From contig NZ_BAABRU010000014.1 of assembly GCF_039545135.1 (NCBI RefSeq), positions 1-64,000 of the forward strand: a stretch of DNA of 64,000 nt, read 5' to 3'. How positions within the stretch are numbered: the first letter of the stretch is position 1; each line of letters begins with the position of its first letter. Below, piece by piece: positions 7,337 to 16,878 of the stretch. The DNA comes from Herpetosiphon gulosus (lineage in GTDB: Bacteria; Chloroflexota; Chloroflexia; Chloroflexales; Herpetosiphonaceae). The position numbers and the translations under genes were made by a program. A model generated the notes under the pieces. That model searched no databases. It saw only the letters and a list, made by a program, of their open reading frames with translations, and was not told the origin of the DNA.

Positions 7337-9067
7337 TTATTCAACCAAACGCCCAGCAACACTATATTCTTGATGATTGAAGGCCGTCTGTACTTGCTCA
7401 CTGGCAGTGGGAATTAATTGGGTATCCAGTTGCAATCGAAGTCGATCATGTTCATCGCGATAGGGCTTGACCACAATCGTACGCTGCCAGAGCGGATCAG
7501 TCGCGGGATAATCGCTGCGTTGATGGGCTCCACGGCTTTCGGGGCGCATCAAGGCTGCCAAAATTGTCGCTTCTGCAGTTAACAACATCGATTGTAAATC
7601 TAAAGTTGCGGCTATATCAGCAGCACCAACTGAGCGTTGTTGAGACTGAAACCGCAGCGTATTTAGTTGATCAAGGCTGGCTTCGAGGGTTTGTTCGTTG
7701 CGTACCACGCCAGCGCCATGCCAAACCACTTGTTGTAATTGGTCGATTAGGCTGCGTTGGAAGGCTCCTGATTGTTGACTAGCCCAAGCCAAACGCTCAG
7801 CGGCTGCTTGCATTTGGGCTTCGTGCAGGCTTTGTTTGCTGTGGTGACGCACATATTCGGCGGCATGTTGGCCCGCAATTCGCCCAAATACCAAAATTTC
7901 GGCCAAACTATTGCCGCCTAGCCGATTAGCCCCGTGCACGCCAGCCGTAACCTCGCCCGCCGCATATAACCCAGCAATGTTGGTCGCATGGCTGAAAGGC
8001 TCGACCTGCAAGCCCCCCATCGAATAATGGGCAGTTGGGGCAATTTGCATGGCTTCGCGGGTAATATCCACCCCAACCGCCTGAAATTGCTCAACCATGC
8101 GTGGCAAGCGTTCGTGGATTAAGCTCGCTGGCATATGACTAATATCGAGCCAAACCCCGCCATGCTCAGTGCCACGGCCTTCAATAATTTCGGTGTAATT
8201 GGCCAAAGCCACCCGATCACGCGTCGATAATTCCATGCGTTCAGCATCATAGCGCTGCATAAAACGTTCGCCATGGCGGTTGTAAAGTCGTCCGCCCTCG
8301 CCGCGCACTGCTTCGGTTACCAAGGTTCCAGCTAATTCATGTGGGAAGATCATGCCCGATGGATGAAATTGCACCAACTCCATATCAGCCAAGTAGGCAC
8401 CGACTTGCAAGCCCAAAGCCATACCATCGCCGGTATTTTCGCGCCGCCGCGACGAGGAACGCTGATAGCTATGAATATGGCCGCCGGTCGCCAGAATCAC
8501 GGCTTTGCTTTCGATCGCAAACTCATGTTGATCGGCCAGCCAAAAGCCGTATGCACCATTGACCCGATTGCCTGTGTGCAGCAAATCACTGATATAGGCG
8601 CGTTCGAGAATCGGAATTTGGCGGTACTCAACTTCACGAATTAAGGCTTTGATAATTTCAAGCCCAGTGTAATCGCCAACAAAACAGGTGCGGCGATAGC
8701 GATGTGCCCCAAAATAGCGCTGATCGATCAGACCGGAACTAGTTCGGGCAAAAGGCATGCCCCAAGCCTCAAGTTCTGTAATCGCCTTGGGTGCTTGTTG
8801 ACAGAGCAATTCGACCATGCGCGGGTCGCCCAGCATACGGCCTTCTTGCAAGGTGTCGGCGGCATGAATCGCCCAATGATCGTCAACATCAACCGTCGCC
8901 AGTGCTGCGTTGATGCCGCCAGCCGCCAAAACTGTATGAGCATCGGCCTTGGGTCGCTTGCCCACCAGCAATACCTTCAAGCCTTGATCATGCAGTTCGA
9001 TCGCTGCCCGTAAGCCTGCCCCACCTGTGCCAATTACCAAAACATCAGTTGTATAACGCTGCCGCAT
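7337..9067 (-). CDS. FAD-binding flavoprotein of the fumarate reductase/L-aspartate oxidase family
   Basis: A 576-residue flavoprotein of the SdhA/FrdA/NadB family, which oxidises or reduces dicarboxylates using FAD. The N-terminal dinucleotide fold is DVLVIGTGGAGLRAAIE. Also seen are AAGGINAA, the active-site region ELVQFHPSGM, TEAVRGEGG, and HYSMGGLQVE then ANRLGGNSLAE near the FAD site. The ATG at 9067 follows AACGAGG with good spacing; the longer form to 9109 lacks family similarity. No iron-sulfur or membrane subunit gene is adjacent, so it acts alone, as L-aspartate oxidase does, but the exact substrate is open. A LysR gene is divergent. Confidence 0.82.
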   Translation of the reverse strand: MRQRYTTDVLVIGTGGAGLRAAIELHDQGLKVLLVGKRPKADAHTVLAAGGINAALATVDVDDHWAIHAADTLQEGRMLGDPRMVELLCQQAPKAITELEAWGMPFARTSSGLIDQRYFGAHRYRRTCFVGDYTGLEIIKALIREVEYRQIPILERAYISDLLHTGNRVNGAYGFWLADQHEFAIESKAVILATGGHIHSYQRSSSRRRENTGDGMALGLQVGAYLADMELVQFHPSGMIFPHELAGTLVTEAVRGEGGRLYNRHGERFMQRYDAERMELSTRDRVALANYTEIIEGRGTEHGGVWLDISHMPASLIHERLPRMVEQFQAVGVDITREAMQIAPTAHYSMGGLQVEPFSHATNIAGLYAAGEVTAGVHGANRLGGNSLAEILVFGRIAGQHAAEYVRHHSKQSLHEAQMQAAAERLAWASQQSGAFQRSLIDQLQQVVWHGAGVVRNEQTLEASLDQLNTLRFQSQQRSVGAADIAATLDLQSMLLTAEATILAALMRPESRGAHQRSDYPATDPLWQRTIVVKPYRDEHDRLRLQLDTQLIPTASEQVQTAFNHQEYSVAGRLVE

Positions 9068-9208
9068 AGCATACCTCGTTGTGTCGCGTGAAGCCTTGGC
9101 CCAAATCAATTCACCATTGCCCCGTATTGCGCCAAGGCGATTTCGTTGTTGGTATGTACTCTACCGTTAACAAATCGCTACGTCTAAGATATGATTGCTC
9201 TAGAAACC

Positions 9209-9223
9209 ATAGCTTTAGGCTAT
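9209..9223 (+). promoter_or_regulatory. T-N11-A inverted repeat, candidate LysR operator
   Basis: ATAGC-TTTAG-GCTAT is a perfect 5-bp inverted repeat with the T-N11-A form (T9210, A9222) bound by LysR regulators. It sits in the divergent spacer 20 nt before the LysR start, a place that would suit autoregulation and control of the flavoprotein gene. Confidence 0.5.
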
Positions 9224-9242
9224 CAATTATCAGGGAGTAACA

Positions 9243-10139
9243 ATGGAATTAAGTCAATTACGCTATTTTGAGGCCGTGACCCGCTTGGGCAGTGTAACGA
9301 AGGCTGCCCACGAACAACATATCGCTCAACCATCGTTGAGCAAAGCCCTGCGAGCACTTGAGCAAGAATTAGGGGTGGGTTTGTTTAATCGGGTTGGCCG
9401 AGGCGTTGAATTAAGCGATGCTGGCAAATTACTATTGCCCTATGCGCGGCGAATCTTGGCCGAACTTCAAGCAGCTCGCCATGCCTTACAATCTCGCGCT
9501 GATCTGACGGTGGGCCATGTCTCGTTGGGCGTTACGCCAACCGTTGGTACGCGGCTAATTCCCCAAGCCTTGGCCGCTTTTAATCGACGCTATCGCGGGA
9601 TTCAGCTCGAATTGCATGAGGCCGGAGCCAGCGAGTTGGTTGAATTGCTCAATGCTGGAGTGGTCGATTTGGCAATTGTTTCGGCCTTGGTGCATGGTGT
9701 CGAATCAACGACTTTGCTAAGCGAGCCGCTGGTGGTGGCGGTTGGTTTGCAACATCGTTTTGCCCAACGCCAGAGCATCGCCGCCAACGAGCTACGTGAT
9801 GAGGGCTTTATTTTGTTCCCGCAGGGCTACGAACTGCGCAATTATACCTTGCAACTTTGTGAGCAAGCTGGCTTTGCCCCGCGCATTGTGCTCGATGGTG
9901 GCGAGATGGATACGGTGGTGAGTTTGGTTGCCGCAGGCTTGGGTGTGGCGGTTGTGCCTCAATTAGCCATCGATCAACGCATAGGTTTGCATGCCTTGAT
10001 GATCGACACTGGCGGATTGCAACGCACCTTGCGGCTCATCCGCCATAGCCAACGCCAACCCTCGCCTGCTGCCGCCGCCTTACATCGGGTGCTGCACGAA
10101 TGGGTCAGCCAACATTATCCTAACGCTTCAGCAAATTGA
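9243..10139 (+). CDS. LysR-family transcriptional regulator
   Basis: A 298-residue LysR-type regulator. The winged helix at residues 1-60 shows the standard pattern (LRYFEAVTRLGSVTKAAHEQ, HIAQPSLSKALRALEQELG, LFNRVGRGVELSDAG). The remainder is the periplasmic-binding-like effector domain, including LGVAVVPQLAI. It starts after CAGGGAG. It is divergent from the flavoprotein gene with 175 nt between starts, the usual layout when a LysR protein controls its neighbour; that target is inferred. Its 3' end overlaps the convergent downstream gene by 25 nt. Confidence 0.9.
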   Translation: MELSQLRYFEAVTRLGSVTKAAHEQHIAQPSLSKALRALEQELGVGLFNRVGRGVELSDAGKLLLPYARRILAELQAARHALQSRADLTVGHVSLGVTPTVGTRLIPQALAAFNRRYRGIQLELHEAGASELVELLNAGVVDLAIVSALVHGVESTTLLSEPLVVAVGLQHRFAQRQSIAANELRDEGFILFPQGYELRNYTLQLCEQAGFAPRIVLDGGEMDTVVSLVAAGLGVAVVPQLAIDQRIGLHALMIDTGGLQRTLRLIRHSQRQPSPAAAALHRVLHEWVSQHYPNASAN

Positions 10140-10792
10140 CGCGAAAGCGCTTTGGCTCCTTGGCTCATCCACGGCTTAACTGGGGTGAATTTCAGCACTT
10201 CCAGCGGTGCAGGAATATAGCCGCCGCACATTCGGTTGATGATCGCCTCGGCAATAATCCGCGTCGGAATGTGCTTGGCATCGGATGGGCGTTGCCAAAC
10301 GATCCCCAAAGTTTGCTCGCACAAAAATGCGGCGAAGGTATTCAACACCAACAGTTGATAGCATGGATCGTCGCCATAGCGCTGTGGCCGATTGAACCAA
10401 GTTTCAAACGCATGGTAATCGGCTTCATTGCCACCAAAGCGTTCGACACAAATTGCGGCAATTGCTATGCTCGGGCGCAGCCAAGCAGGCGTGGCTGTAT
10501 GCGCAAACCATTGTTCAAGGCTGGGCACTGTGCCAGCAAAATCTTCTTGAATATGCTGGATGGCGATAAGCTCAGTTGGCACAATTTGGTGATCGGAAGG
10601 GCGTTGCCAAAGCTCGCCAAAAATCGCCAAGCACAATTCGATGCCATAGGGTTGGTGGAGCAGCATGCGATGGCGTGGATCGATACAATAACTTTTGCTG
10701 CTATCAAACCAATGTTCAATCGGCCAATAATCTTGCCACACGCCACCCCAACGTTGGGCCGCACTACGGGCGTGATAATAGGGATGCGACAT
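10115..10792 (-). CDS. DUF6915-like protein with two internal repeats
   Basis: A 225-residue protein. Residues from MSHPYYHARSAAQRWGG to WFDSSKSYCIDPRHRMLLHQ, then GIELCLAIFG, resemble DUF6915-type proteins of unknown function. The block recurs about 110 residues on as ETWFNRPQRYGDDPCYQLLV followed by AAFLCEQTLG, and each is followed by WQRPSD and PT, so the gene appears to be an internal tandem duplication. ATG 10792 overlaps the TGA of the upstream gene (TGATG), implying translational coupling. The role is unknown. Confidence 0.65.
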   Translation of the reverse strand: MSHPYYHARSAAQRWGGVWQDYWPIEHWFDSSKSYCIDPRHRMLLHQPYGIELCLAIFGELWQRPSDHQIVPTELIAIQHIQEDFAGTVPSLEQWFAHTATPAWLRPSIAIAAICVERFGGNEADYHAFETWFNRPQRYGDDPCYQLLVLNTFAAFLCEQTLGIVWQRPSDAKHIPTRIIAEAIINRMCGGYIPAPLEVLKFTPVKPWMSQGAKALSRQFAEALG

Positions 10793-11877
10793 CAATACCC
10801 TCGCTTCTGCCCATTCCAACGAGAAATATCGACTGCCTGACGCAGTTCCTTGGGGAAATACATCACATATAATTCTGGGTTGGCTGGGTGCTGAATCACA
10901 GGATAGGGAATGGCATTTGGTTCATTGTTAGCATAGGCTTGGAGATCTTCGTACTCGTAACTGCTATATGCCAAGCCCAAATACCCAACTTGCGCCTGTT
11001 GCACGTCCAGCCGATAAATCCCATAAGGCTGTTGATCTAAGAATTCGCTGATCCAATCGAAATTAACCACATCCCAGACTAAGCGTTCTAGTTCTTGGTT
11101 GGCAAAGCCGGCACTGAGTGGTTTGGATGTGCCATCGGCTAAGTGATACATACAATAACCTTCATCGGCTTCATCGTTATTATTGAAGATCGACCATTCA
11201 AGCGCCACAATCTGCTGCGCTTGCAACAACTCCAGCAAACGTTGGGCTGGGCTAATTGTTGGTTGAAGCAAGGCAGCATCGATGCTCAGTGGTGGGTCGA
11301 GTAGCTGACAACTAAGCTCATACAAATCCCACAAATTGAGCGGCAAATTACTCCATGGCTCAAGCCGCTCCTCACGAATGGCCTCGGCGAGGCGTTGGGC
11401 CACGGCCAAGGCTTGTTTGGCATTGTGATTTAAACGGGCTTCGGCCAATTGCACCAGTATTTCGGCTAATCGAATCGTTTGCAGCGACGATTCACGCTGG
11501 TAGCGCTGGATACACTCGCGATCCTCGCCCAGCCAAAACAATGCTTGAAAGTAGGCCCATTGATAGGTTGCTTGCGCCCATTGGCCTGAGCCAGCAGGTT
11601 TGGTTGGTAGCTTGCCAAAACAAGCCTGCAGCGCCGCTTGCTCGCCAGCCATCCGATAGAAATTTAAGCTGGCAATTTGAAACTCAATCGGGGTAGCTTG
11701 CTGGGCTGCTGCTTGCTGCAAATAGGTTGAGGCCAGCGGATCACGCAAATAGTAGGCACAACGGGCAAGCTTGACCCATTCATAGGCTCGCAGTTTATCG
11801 AGGCCTTTGGATAGCACGTCGCGAAACGCATTCAGCAAACTTTGGCGGTGGAGTTGCAGAGTGGGGAAATCAGCCAC
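10792..11877 (-). CDS. Unknown protein, helical N-terminus
   Basis: A 361-residue cytoplasmic protein, not recognised. Residues 1-170 are Ala-, Leu- and Gln-rich and look like stacked helices of TPR type (WVKLARCAYYLRDPLASTYLQQAA, then TYQWAYFQALFWLGEDRECI). The last 150 residues are mixed and rich in Tyr and Trp. It is the first gene of a two-gene unit: its TGA overlaps the ATG of the DUF6915-like gene. No signal peptide or membrane span is seen. The pairing suggests that the two proteins act together. Confidence 0.6.
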   Translation of the reverse strand: MADFPTLQLHRQSLLNAFRDVLSKGLDKLRAYEWVKLARCAYYLRDPLASTYLQQAAAQQATPIEFQIASLNFYRMAGEQAALQACFGKLPTKPAGSGQWAQATYQWAYFQALFWLGEDRECIQRYQRESSLQTIRLAEILVQLAEARLNHNAKQALAVAQRLAEAIREERLEPWSNLPLNLWDLYELSCQLLDPPLSIDAALLQPTISPAQRLLELLQAQQIVALEWSIFNNNDEADEGYCMYHLADGTSKPLSAGFANQELERLVWDVVNFDWISEFLDQQPYGIYRLDVQQAQVGYLGLAYSSYEYEDLQAYANNEPNAIPYPVIQHPANPELYVMYFPKELRQAVDISRWNGQKRGY

Positions 11878-11979
11878 AATTCAATATTCTCGCTAGATCA
11901 ATCGCCCTAGCTATACTAGCAAATTGTGTCAACGACTGTCACATATACCAAAAAATGTTATTTTTAGCTAAAATAATGA

Positions 11980-12006
11980 CGCGGCGCTACTCAAAGCAGT
12001 GCCGCG
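11980..12006 (-). terminator. Hairpin downstream of the arylsulfotransferase-like gene
   Basis: CGCGGC and GCCGCG close a stem of about 11 pairs with two imperfect positions around TCAAA. Read on the minus strand it is followed by a T-rich stretch (CATTATTTTAG). It lies 17 nt beyond the stop codon at 12023. Confidence 0.6.
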
Positions 12007-12022
12007 CAAATAGTCAAGCAAT

Positions 12023-13879
12023 TTATTCAGTGGTTAGGGCTGGCAAATACATGCGGTTGGGAGTACAGGTGTCGCTAGCCAAGAAGGCGATTGGCGACGA
12101 GCCTAAGACGGTGCCTTGGCTATCACGGGCACGCACTTGCGCAAAACAATGGTCGCTGTTGGTTACTAGCGTGCTGGTTTCAAAGCTGGTTTTGGGGGTG
12201 GTATTTTGCAAACTCAAGGTTGCAGTGGTTGCTCCGGTGTACACTTGGTAATCGGCGACCTTGGTTGCACCATTCCAGCTATAGTAGAGAGTTGTGGTGT
12301 TGCCATTGCTTTCGGGCACTAAGGTTGGCGGCCAAAGTGGCTCACCCTCCCATTCGAAGCGTTTCGCACGATAACTAACCATTGGCGCAGCCGTTGTTAA
12401 CTCGAAAACTGGCTCGCCTTGTGGATTGAACTCCGTATACAGCGGGCGGGTGCTGCCCCAGCCAACTCCCGTATTACCATTGCTGAGGCGCTGAGCACTG
12501 CCCATGGCAATCCCATATTGATCGGGATTGGTGCGGAAACTCTGAACTAAACGAGCAGTTTTACGGGTTTCGTCAAGCTGATATTCCATTGCCATTGAGA
12601 AGGCATCAGCAGCAGGCGGCAGGCTGTTCCAATTATTAAACAGCAGCAGATTGCCATTTTCCAAACGTCGAATATCGTGCTGATGAAAAAACCGTGGGCT
12701 ATTTTCCAGAAATTGAAATTGATTGCCCTCACCACCAAAGCGCCAAATAACTGCGCCTGTTTGACGATTGATTTTGGTGATCTCATCGGTATGGCGGCTA
12801 GAAATCAACCAATTGCCATCAGTATCAACGTCGATCGCATTGCCATGAATATAATCGACTGGAGCTGTGCCGAGTAGGCTATGGCTGGTATCATAAACCG
12901 GAATATGCTCGATTGAACGCCATTGGAAGATCACATTGCCCACTGTATCCAACTCTTGCAGCACTAATTCGGTCAGTGTAGCGTTGGCTTCGCCGCCATA
13001 GGGGCTTAAATCGTAGGGAATATTGGCGTAAATCATAAAAATGGCATGCCCATTAGGCTGAAGCAAAAATTCATGGTAGTCAATTTGGTAGCCATTGCCT
13101 GCTTGATAGCGCCCAACTTCTTGGTAATGTTCGTTTAACACATGATATCTGAAGGTCAGGCTATCGTAATAGGTCAGCCGATTCTCGGCAACTTTGCGAA
13201 AATCGAGCAAGAAATTGCCTGGCCCACCGCCTTGATGATAGATCGGCGTTCCAGTGTTATCAACCATCAGAATATAGCGGTTGGGAGTGTAATTACTTTG
13301 CCAACGAAATGGGCTAACAAAAATATAGCCAGGCGTGTTACTGATGGTTAAAGTAACGGTTAATGGTGGCAGATTAAATGGCAGCGTGCGGAGCGTTTGA
13401 TTGCCTCCACTTGGCTGCTCCGATTGTGGTTGATTGGTGCGATCGGTAGCAAGCTCGGCTTGAAGTCGCTTGACCTGATCGGTTTGTTCGACCAAGCGTT
13501 CAACTACTTCAAACGACCAAGTTTGCTGATCAAGTTCAGCAATATCACTACTTTTGATCGCTACCCGCACGGTTTCGCCTAGCGCAAATGGGCTGGTTGG
13601 CTTAAAAATAACCGTGCGTTGATCTTCGGCTAGCACAACCTCGCCTGGATGCAAGCCGCTACGCGAGCCAACAACCTGAAACTCCAGCGTTGCAACCGCA
13701 GCTTTGCTCAAGCTTGGCCCTAAACGAATTGCAATCGTATTGGTGGGGTTGACCGCCTTAGAAAATGGGGCAGGATTGCGGTATTCGACCAGCGGGGCTG
13801 CTTGGGCCGGCTGGCGTGGGGGAAAACTGAAACTCAGCACCACGATCAGGATGCAGATACATCCAAATAATTGTCGCAT
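12023..13879 (-). CDS. Exported arylsulfotransferase-like (ASST) beta-propeller protein
   Basis: A 618-residue secreted protein. The N-terminus is a signal peptide (MRQLFGCICILIVVLSFSF, then a site near AQAA). A beta-sandwich region follows (about 30-130) and then an ASST-type propeller: YHEFLLQPNGHAIFMI, DYIHGNAIDVDTDGNWLISS, EITKINRQTGAVIWRFGGEG and HQHDIRRLENGNLLLFNNW. The conserved His residues of bacterial ASST proteins lie in these blocks. ATG 13879 has AAGGAGG 9 nt upstream; a longer TTG form lacks this. Many such proteins in Gram-positive-type bacteria have no proven sulfotransferase activity, so function stays at family level. Confidence 0.8.
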   Translation of the reverse strand: MRQLFGCICILIVVLSFSFPPRQPAQAAPLVEYRNPAPFSKAVNPTNTIAIRLGPSLSKAAVATLEFQVVGSRSGLHPGEVVLAEDQRTVIFKPTSPFALGETVRVAIKSSDIAELDQQTWSFEVVERLVEQTDQVKRLQAELATDRTNQPQSEQPSGGNQTLRTLPFNLPPLTVTLTISNTPGYIFVSPFRWQSNYTPNRYILMVDNTGTPIYHQGGGPGNFLLDFRKVAENRLTYYDSLTFRYHVLNEHYQEVGRYQAGNGYQIDYHEFLLQPNGHAIFMIYANIPYDLSPYGGEANATLTELVLQELDTVGNVIFQWRSIEHIPVYDTSHSLLGTAPVDYIHGNAIDVDTDGNWLISSRHTDEITKINRQTGAVIWRFGGEGNQFQFLENSPRFFHQHDIRRLENGNLLLFNNWNSLPPAADAFSMAMEYQLDETRKTARLVQSFRTNPDQYGIAMGSAQRLSNGNTGVGWGSTRPLYTEFNPQGEPVFELTTAAPMVSYRAKRFEWEGEPLWPPTLVPESNGNTTTLYYSWNGATKVADYQVYTGATTATLSLQNTTPKTSFETSTLVTNSDHCFAQVRARDSQGTVLGSSPIAFLASDTCTPNRMYLPALTTE

Positions 13880-13960
13880 TGCTAGCTTCCTCCTTAGGCT
13901 AAGCAACCCACAACTGGGCTGCCTTAAGGTTTAAGCGAGCATCAAAGGGGCGATGCTCAT

Positions 13961-13990
13961 AAAAAAACAGGGCAGTTTGGACTGCCCTGT
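13961..13990 (-). terminator. Rho-independent terminator of the sensor-kinase operon
   Basis: A perfect 10-bp stem (13967-13976 with 13981-13990) with a TTGG loop is followed on the minus strand by seven T residues. It is 8 nt after the kinase stop codon, a textbook terminator. Confidence 0.93.
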
Positions 13991-13997
13991 CTGGATT

Positions 13998-16874
13998 TTA
14001 TTTGTGTTGAGGGAGATAAACGTTGAAGGTTGTGCCTTCGCCGATCACGCTTTGCACCTCGATTGTGCCGCCATGCTCATCGACGATGCTTTTGGTAATT
14101 GCTAAGCCGAGGCCAGTCCCTTCAATTGGCGAATCAATATCACGCTTGACGCGATAGAAACGCTCAAAAATATGCGGCAAGGAATCTTCGGGAATTCCCA
14201 AGCCGCTATCTTGGATTTGCACATGCATTTTAGCATCGCCATTATTAGCGCGAATTTGGACCTGCCCCCCGCTTGGTGTGTATTTGATTGCGTTCGAGAG
14301 AATATTGGTAAAGACTTGGCGCATCCGCGAAGGATCGGCCACCAAGGGCAAACTGGACGGAATTTCAGGCTGCACGCTGATTTGACCCATTTTGGCCCGC
14401 AGTTTCAACTCGTCGATGACTTCGCGCAAAACCACGGCCAAATCAGTTTCTTGCGGCGAAATGCCAATTCCCGCTTCAATTTTGCCCAAATCGAGCAAAT
14501 CGCTGATCAAGGCGGTCATCGCACCGGTGTTGCGCACAACTGCTTGCAAGGCATCGCGCTGCATCTCGTTGACCGTGCCCATATGCCCGTCGGCAACCAA
14601 TTGGGCATAGCCTTGAATCGCGGTCAATGGCGACTTGAGGTCGTGTGAAACCATCGAAACAAAGCGGCTCTTGATTTGGTCTAGTTCTTTGAAATGGGTA
14701 ATATCTTGCAGCACAATCACTTGGCCACCCAAGGAGCTGTTTTGCAATGGCGCAGTATTGACCGCATAATAGCGATTGCTGATGGCAATTTCTTTGCTTT
14801 CGTGATCTTCGCGGCGGGCTAGCATTGCCAACATCGGGAAGAAGGTCAGCAAGGGCTGATTGACCAAGCGACTATTGGAAACTCCGGCAATCGCGCCAGC
14901 GGCAGGGTTGGCAACCACAATTTGGCCTTCATCAGTCAGCAAAATACCGTCGCTGACCGATTCAATCACCGCCGCCAAGAGCGTGCGCTCCTCGGATGCA
15001 GTGACATATAGCCGTGCACTTTCCATGGCTACCGCTGCTTGGCCTGCCAAGGCTGTGAGCAATTGACGCTCGTAAGCATCAAAGGCATCGCGGCGCTCAT
15101 CAGCAGCAATCAACAAGCCATTGATCCCATCGCCAAGCATCAAGGGCACGCCAATCCAGCTTTCGCCCAAGGGTTCTTCGTTATTGACCAAAAGTTCAAT
15201 TTGACTGCCAGCCGAGGTTAACAATACTGGCTCTTGATCGTTCAGAGCGGCGCTAATCGGCCCCAACTTCAACAATGGTTGTTCTTGGCCGTTAATCAAG
15301 GAAACCAAGGGCAACGTGCCTTGTTTATCATCGACATGCAGCAGCGCCACCATCGAAGCATCGAGCATTTCGGCACAGCGATAGGCGACTTTTCGCGCTA
15401 CTTCCAGCGGATCAAGCGAGCTAGCCAATTCGCGGCTGGTCGAATTCAAGCCTTCAAGGTCAAACACTCGCTGCTCTAGCTCAGCAAATAAATTGGCATT
15501 TTCAATCGCTACGGCTGCTTGAGCCGAAACCGAACGCACCAATTCCAAATCGGCAGCACTAAAATGGTCGATCCGTGGGTGGGTTAAGGTCATCACGCCG
15601 AGCACTTGATCTTCGCGCAGCAAGGGTACAGCCAAGGCCGAACGTACCCGACCACGCGTTGAGGGCAATTCGACCCAGCGTTTATCAACGCGCACATCGG
15701 CAATCCGCGCGGCTTCACGCTGACGAAAGACCCAGCCCGAAAGCCCCGCTTGCAACAGCGCCGCCGCTACCGATTCGGTCACCGATTGATCCATACCATA
15801 CCGCGCAACGATGCGCTGGGTCGTGCGGCCATCTTGCGATGAGATGATGATGCTGCCACGTTCAGCGTTGACTGCTGCCACGGTGTGTTGAATAATTCGC
15901 GAAAGCAATTGATCGGGGTCGAGCGAGCTAGCCAACTCGCGGCTGATGCCATAGAGCAAACGCAAGCGGTCGCGTTCTTCGCGCACTGCATTGAATAGGC
16001 GCGTATTAACCAAGGCCATGCTCAAGGCATTACCTAGCGAGATTAAAAATGGCGGCGACCATGCTTGGGTTTTGCGGCTTGAGCCAACTAGCACCAAAGC
16101 CATCAAGGCTTGTGGGCCGGCATCAAGTGGCAATGCCCCCCAAGCAACCTTGCCGCCAACGCTGCTACACAGGCTTTGCAGCAATTCATAGGGCAGTTCG
16201 GCCAACCACGGCGGGCGATCTTCCCAAACGATCGTCGCTTTGCTCAGCGGGCTGGGCGGAAACAATTCGGCTAATTGTTGAATCAGTTGCTCATTCAGGC
16301 CAACGTGTCGCCATAAATGCCAGCGCATGCCATTTTCAGCGGCGGTGTAGAGCAAGGCCACTTGAGCGCCAGTTGATTCGGCGATTGCGCTCAAGGTGGC
16401 ATCGGCCATCGCAACTGGCTCCAGCGAGCGCCCCATTTGGCGGGCGATTGCCGCGATCGCTGAAAGCTCGGCAGTACGCTGACCATCGGCACGCCGCTTG
16501 GAAACCGCTGCTGAAGCCCGATTCAAGGCTGCTTGCACCGTTGGCAACGAAAAGGGCTTCAAAATATAATCGTAAGCCCCTAAGCGCAGCGCACGGGTGG
16601 CACTTTCCAGCGAACCATAGCCAGTCATGACGATAATCGGCATGTCTGGGCGATTTTCGCGCACCCATTGCAACACCGTATAGCCATCAACATCAGGCAT
16701 GGTAACATCAGTCAGCACGACATCAACGTCGCTTGCTTGGAGCGTGGCAATGCCCGCAGCACCCCCAACCGCCGTGGTTACGCTGTAGCCTTGCCCTTCC
16801 AATAACAACCGCAACTGACCACTCAAGCGTGGCTCGTCATCGACCACCAAGATCTGTAATGGCAACTCATTCAT
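13998..16874 (-). CDS. Receiver-GAF-PAS hybrid histidine kinase
   Basis: A 958-residue cytoplasmic sensor kinase. Residues 1-120 form a receiver domain (LQILVVDDEPR, phospho-acceptor Asp in VVLTDVTMPD, IILKPFSLP-type end). Several GAF-type regions follow (about 140-620), one with ARYGMDQSVTESVAAALLQA. A PAS region begins near LLAAVIESVSDGILLTDEGQ. HisKA has its His in FVSMVSHDLKSPLTAIQGY (about residue 743), and the ATPase shows NAIKYTP and GTGLGLAITK. The ATG at 16874 is 4 nt downstream of the previous stop; an overlapping TTG at 16886 is possible. No membrane span is seen, so it probably senses a soluble signal. Confidence 0.92.
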   Translation of the reverse strand: MNELPLQILVVDDEPRLSGQLRLLLEGQGYSVTTAVGGAAGIATLQASDVDVVLTDVTMPDVDGYTVLQWVRENRPDMPIIVMTGYGSLESATRALRLGAYDYILKPFSLPTVQAALNRASAAVSKRRADGQRTAELSAIAAIARQMGRSLEPVAMADATLSAIAESTGAQVALLYTAAENGMRWHLWRHVGLNEQLIQQLAELFPPSPLSKATIVWEDRPPWLAELPYELLQSLCSSVGGKVAWGALPLDAGPQALMALVLVGSSRKTQAWSPPFLISLGNALSMALVNTRLFNAVREERDRLRLLYGISRELASSLDPDQLLSRIIQHTVAAVNAERGSIIISSQDGRTTQRIVARYGMDQSVTESVAAALLQAGLSGWVFRQREAARIADVRVDKRWVELPSTRGRVRSALAVPLLREDQVLGVMTLTHPRIDHFSAADLELVRSVSAQAAVAIENANLFAELEQRVFDLEGLNSTSRELASSLDPLEVARKVAYRCAEMLDASMVALLHVDDKQGTLPLVSLINGQEQPLLKLGPISAALNDQEPVLLTSAGSQIELLVNNEEPLGESWIGVPLMLGDGINGLLIAADERRDAFDAYERQLLTALAGQAAVAMESARLYVTASEERTLLAAVIESVSDGILLTDEGQIVVANPAAGAIAGVSNSRLVNQPLLTFFPMLAMLARREDHESKEIAISNRYYAVNTAPLQNSSLGGQVIVLQDITHFKELDQIKSRFVSMVSHDLKSPLTAIQGYAQLVADGHMGTVNEMQRDALQAVVRNTGAMTALISDLLDLGKIEAGIGISPQETDLAVVLREVIDELKLRAKMGQISVQPEIPSSLPLVADPSRMRQVFTNILSNAIKYTPSGGQVQIRANNGDAKMHVQIQDSGLGIPEDSLPHIFERFYRVKRDIDSPIEGTGLGLAITKSIVDEHGGTIEVQSVIGEGTTFNVYLPQHK

Positions 16875-16878
16875 CGGA

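Noticed and set aside
10136-10840. 234-codon plus-strand ORF opposite the DUF6915-like gene
   Set aside because: Shadow frame: no ribosome-binding site, and a product rich in Cys, Arg and His without a recognised pattern.
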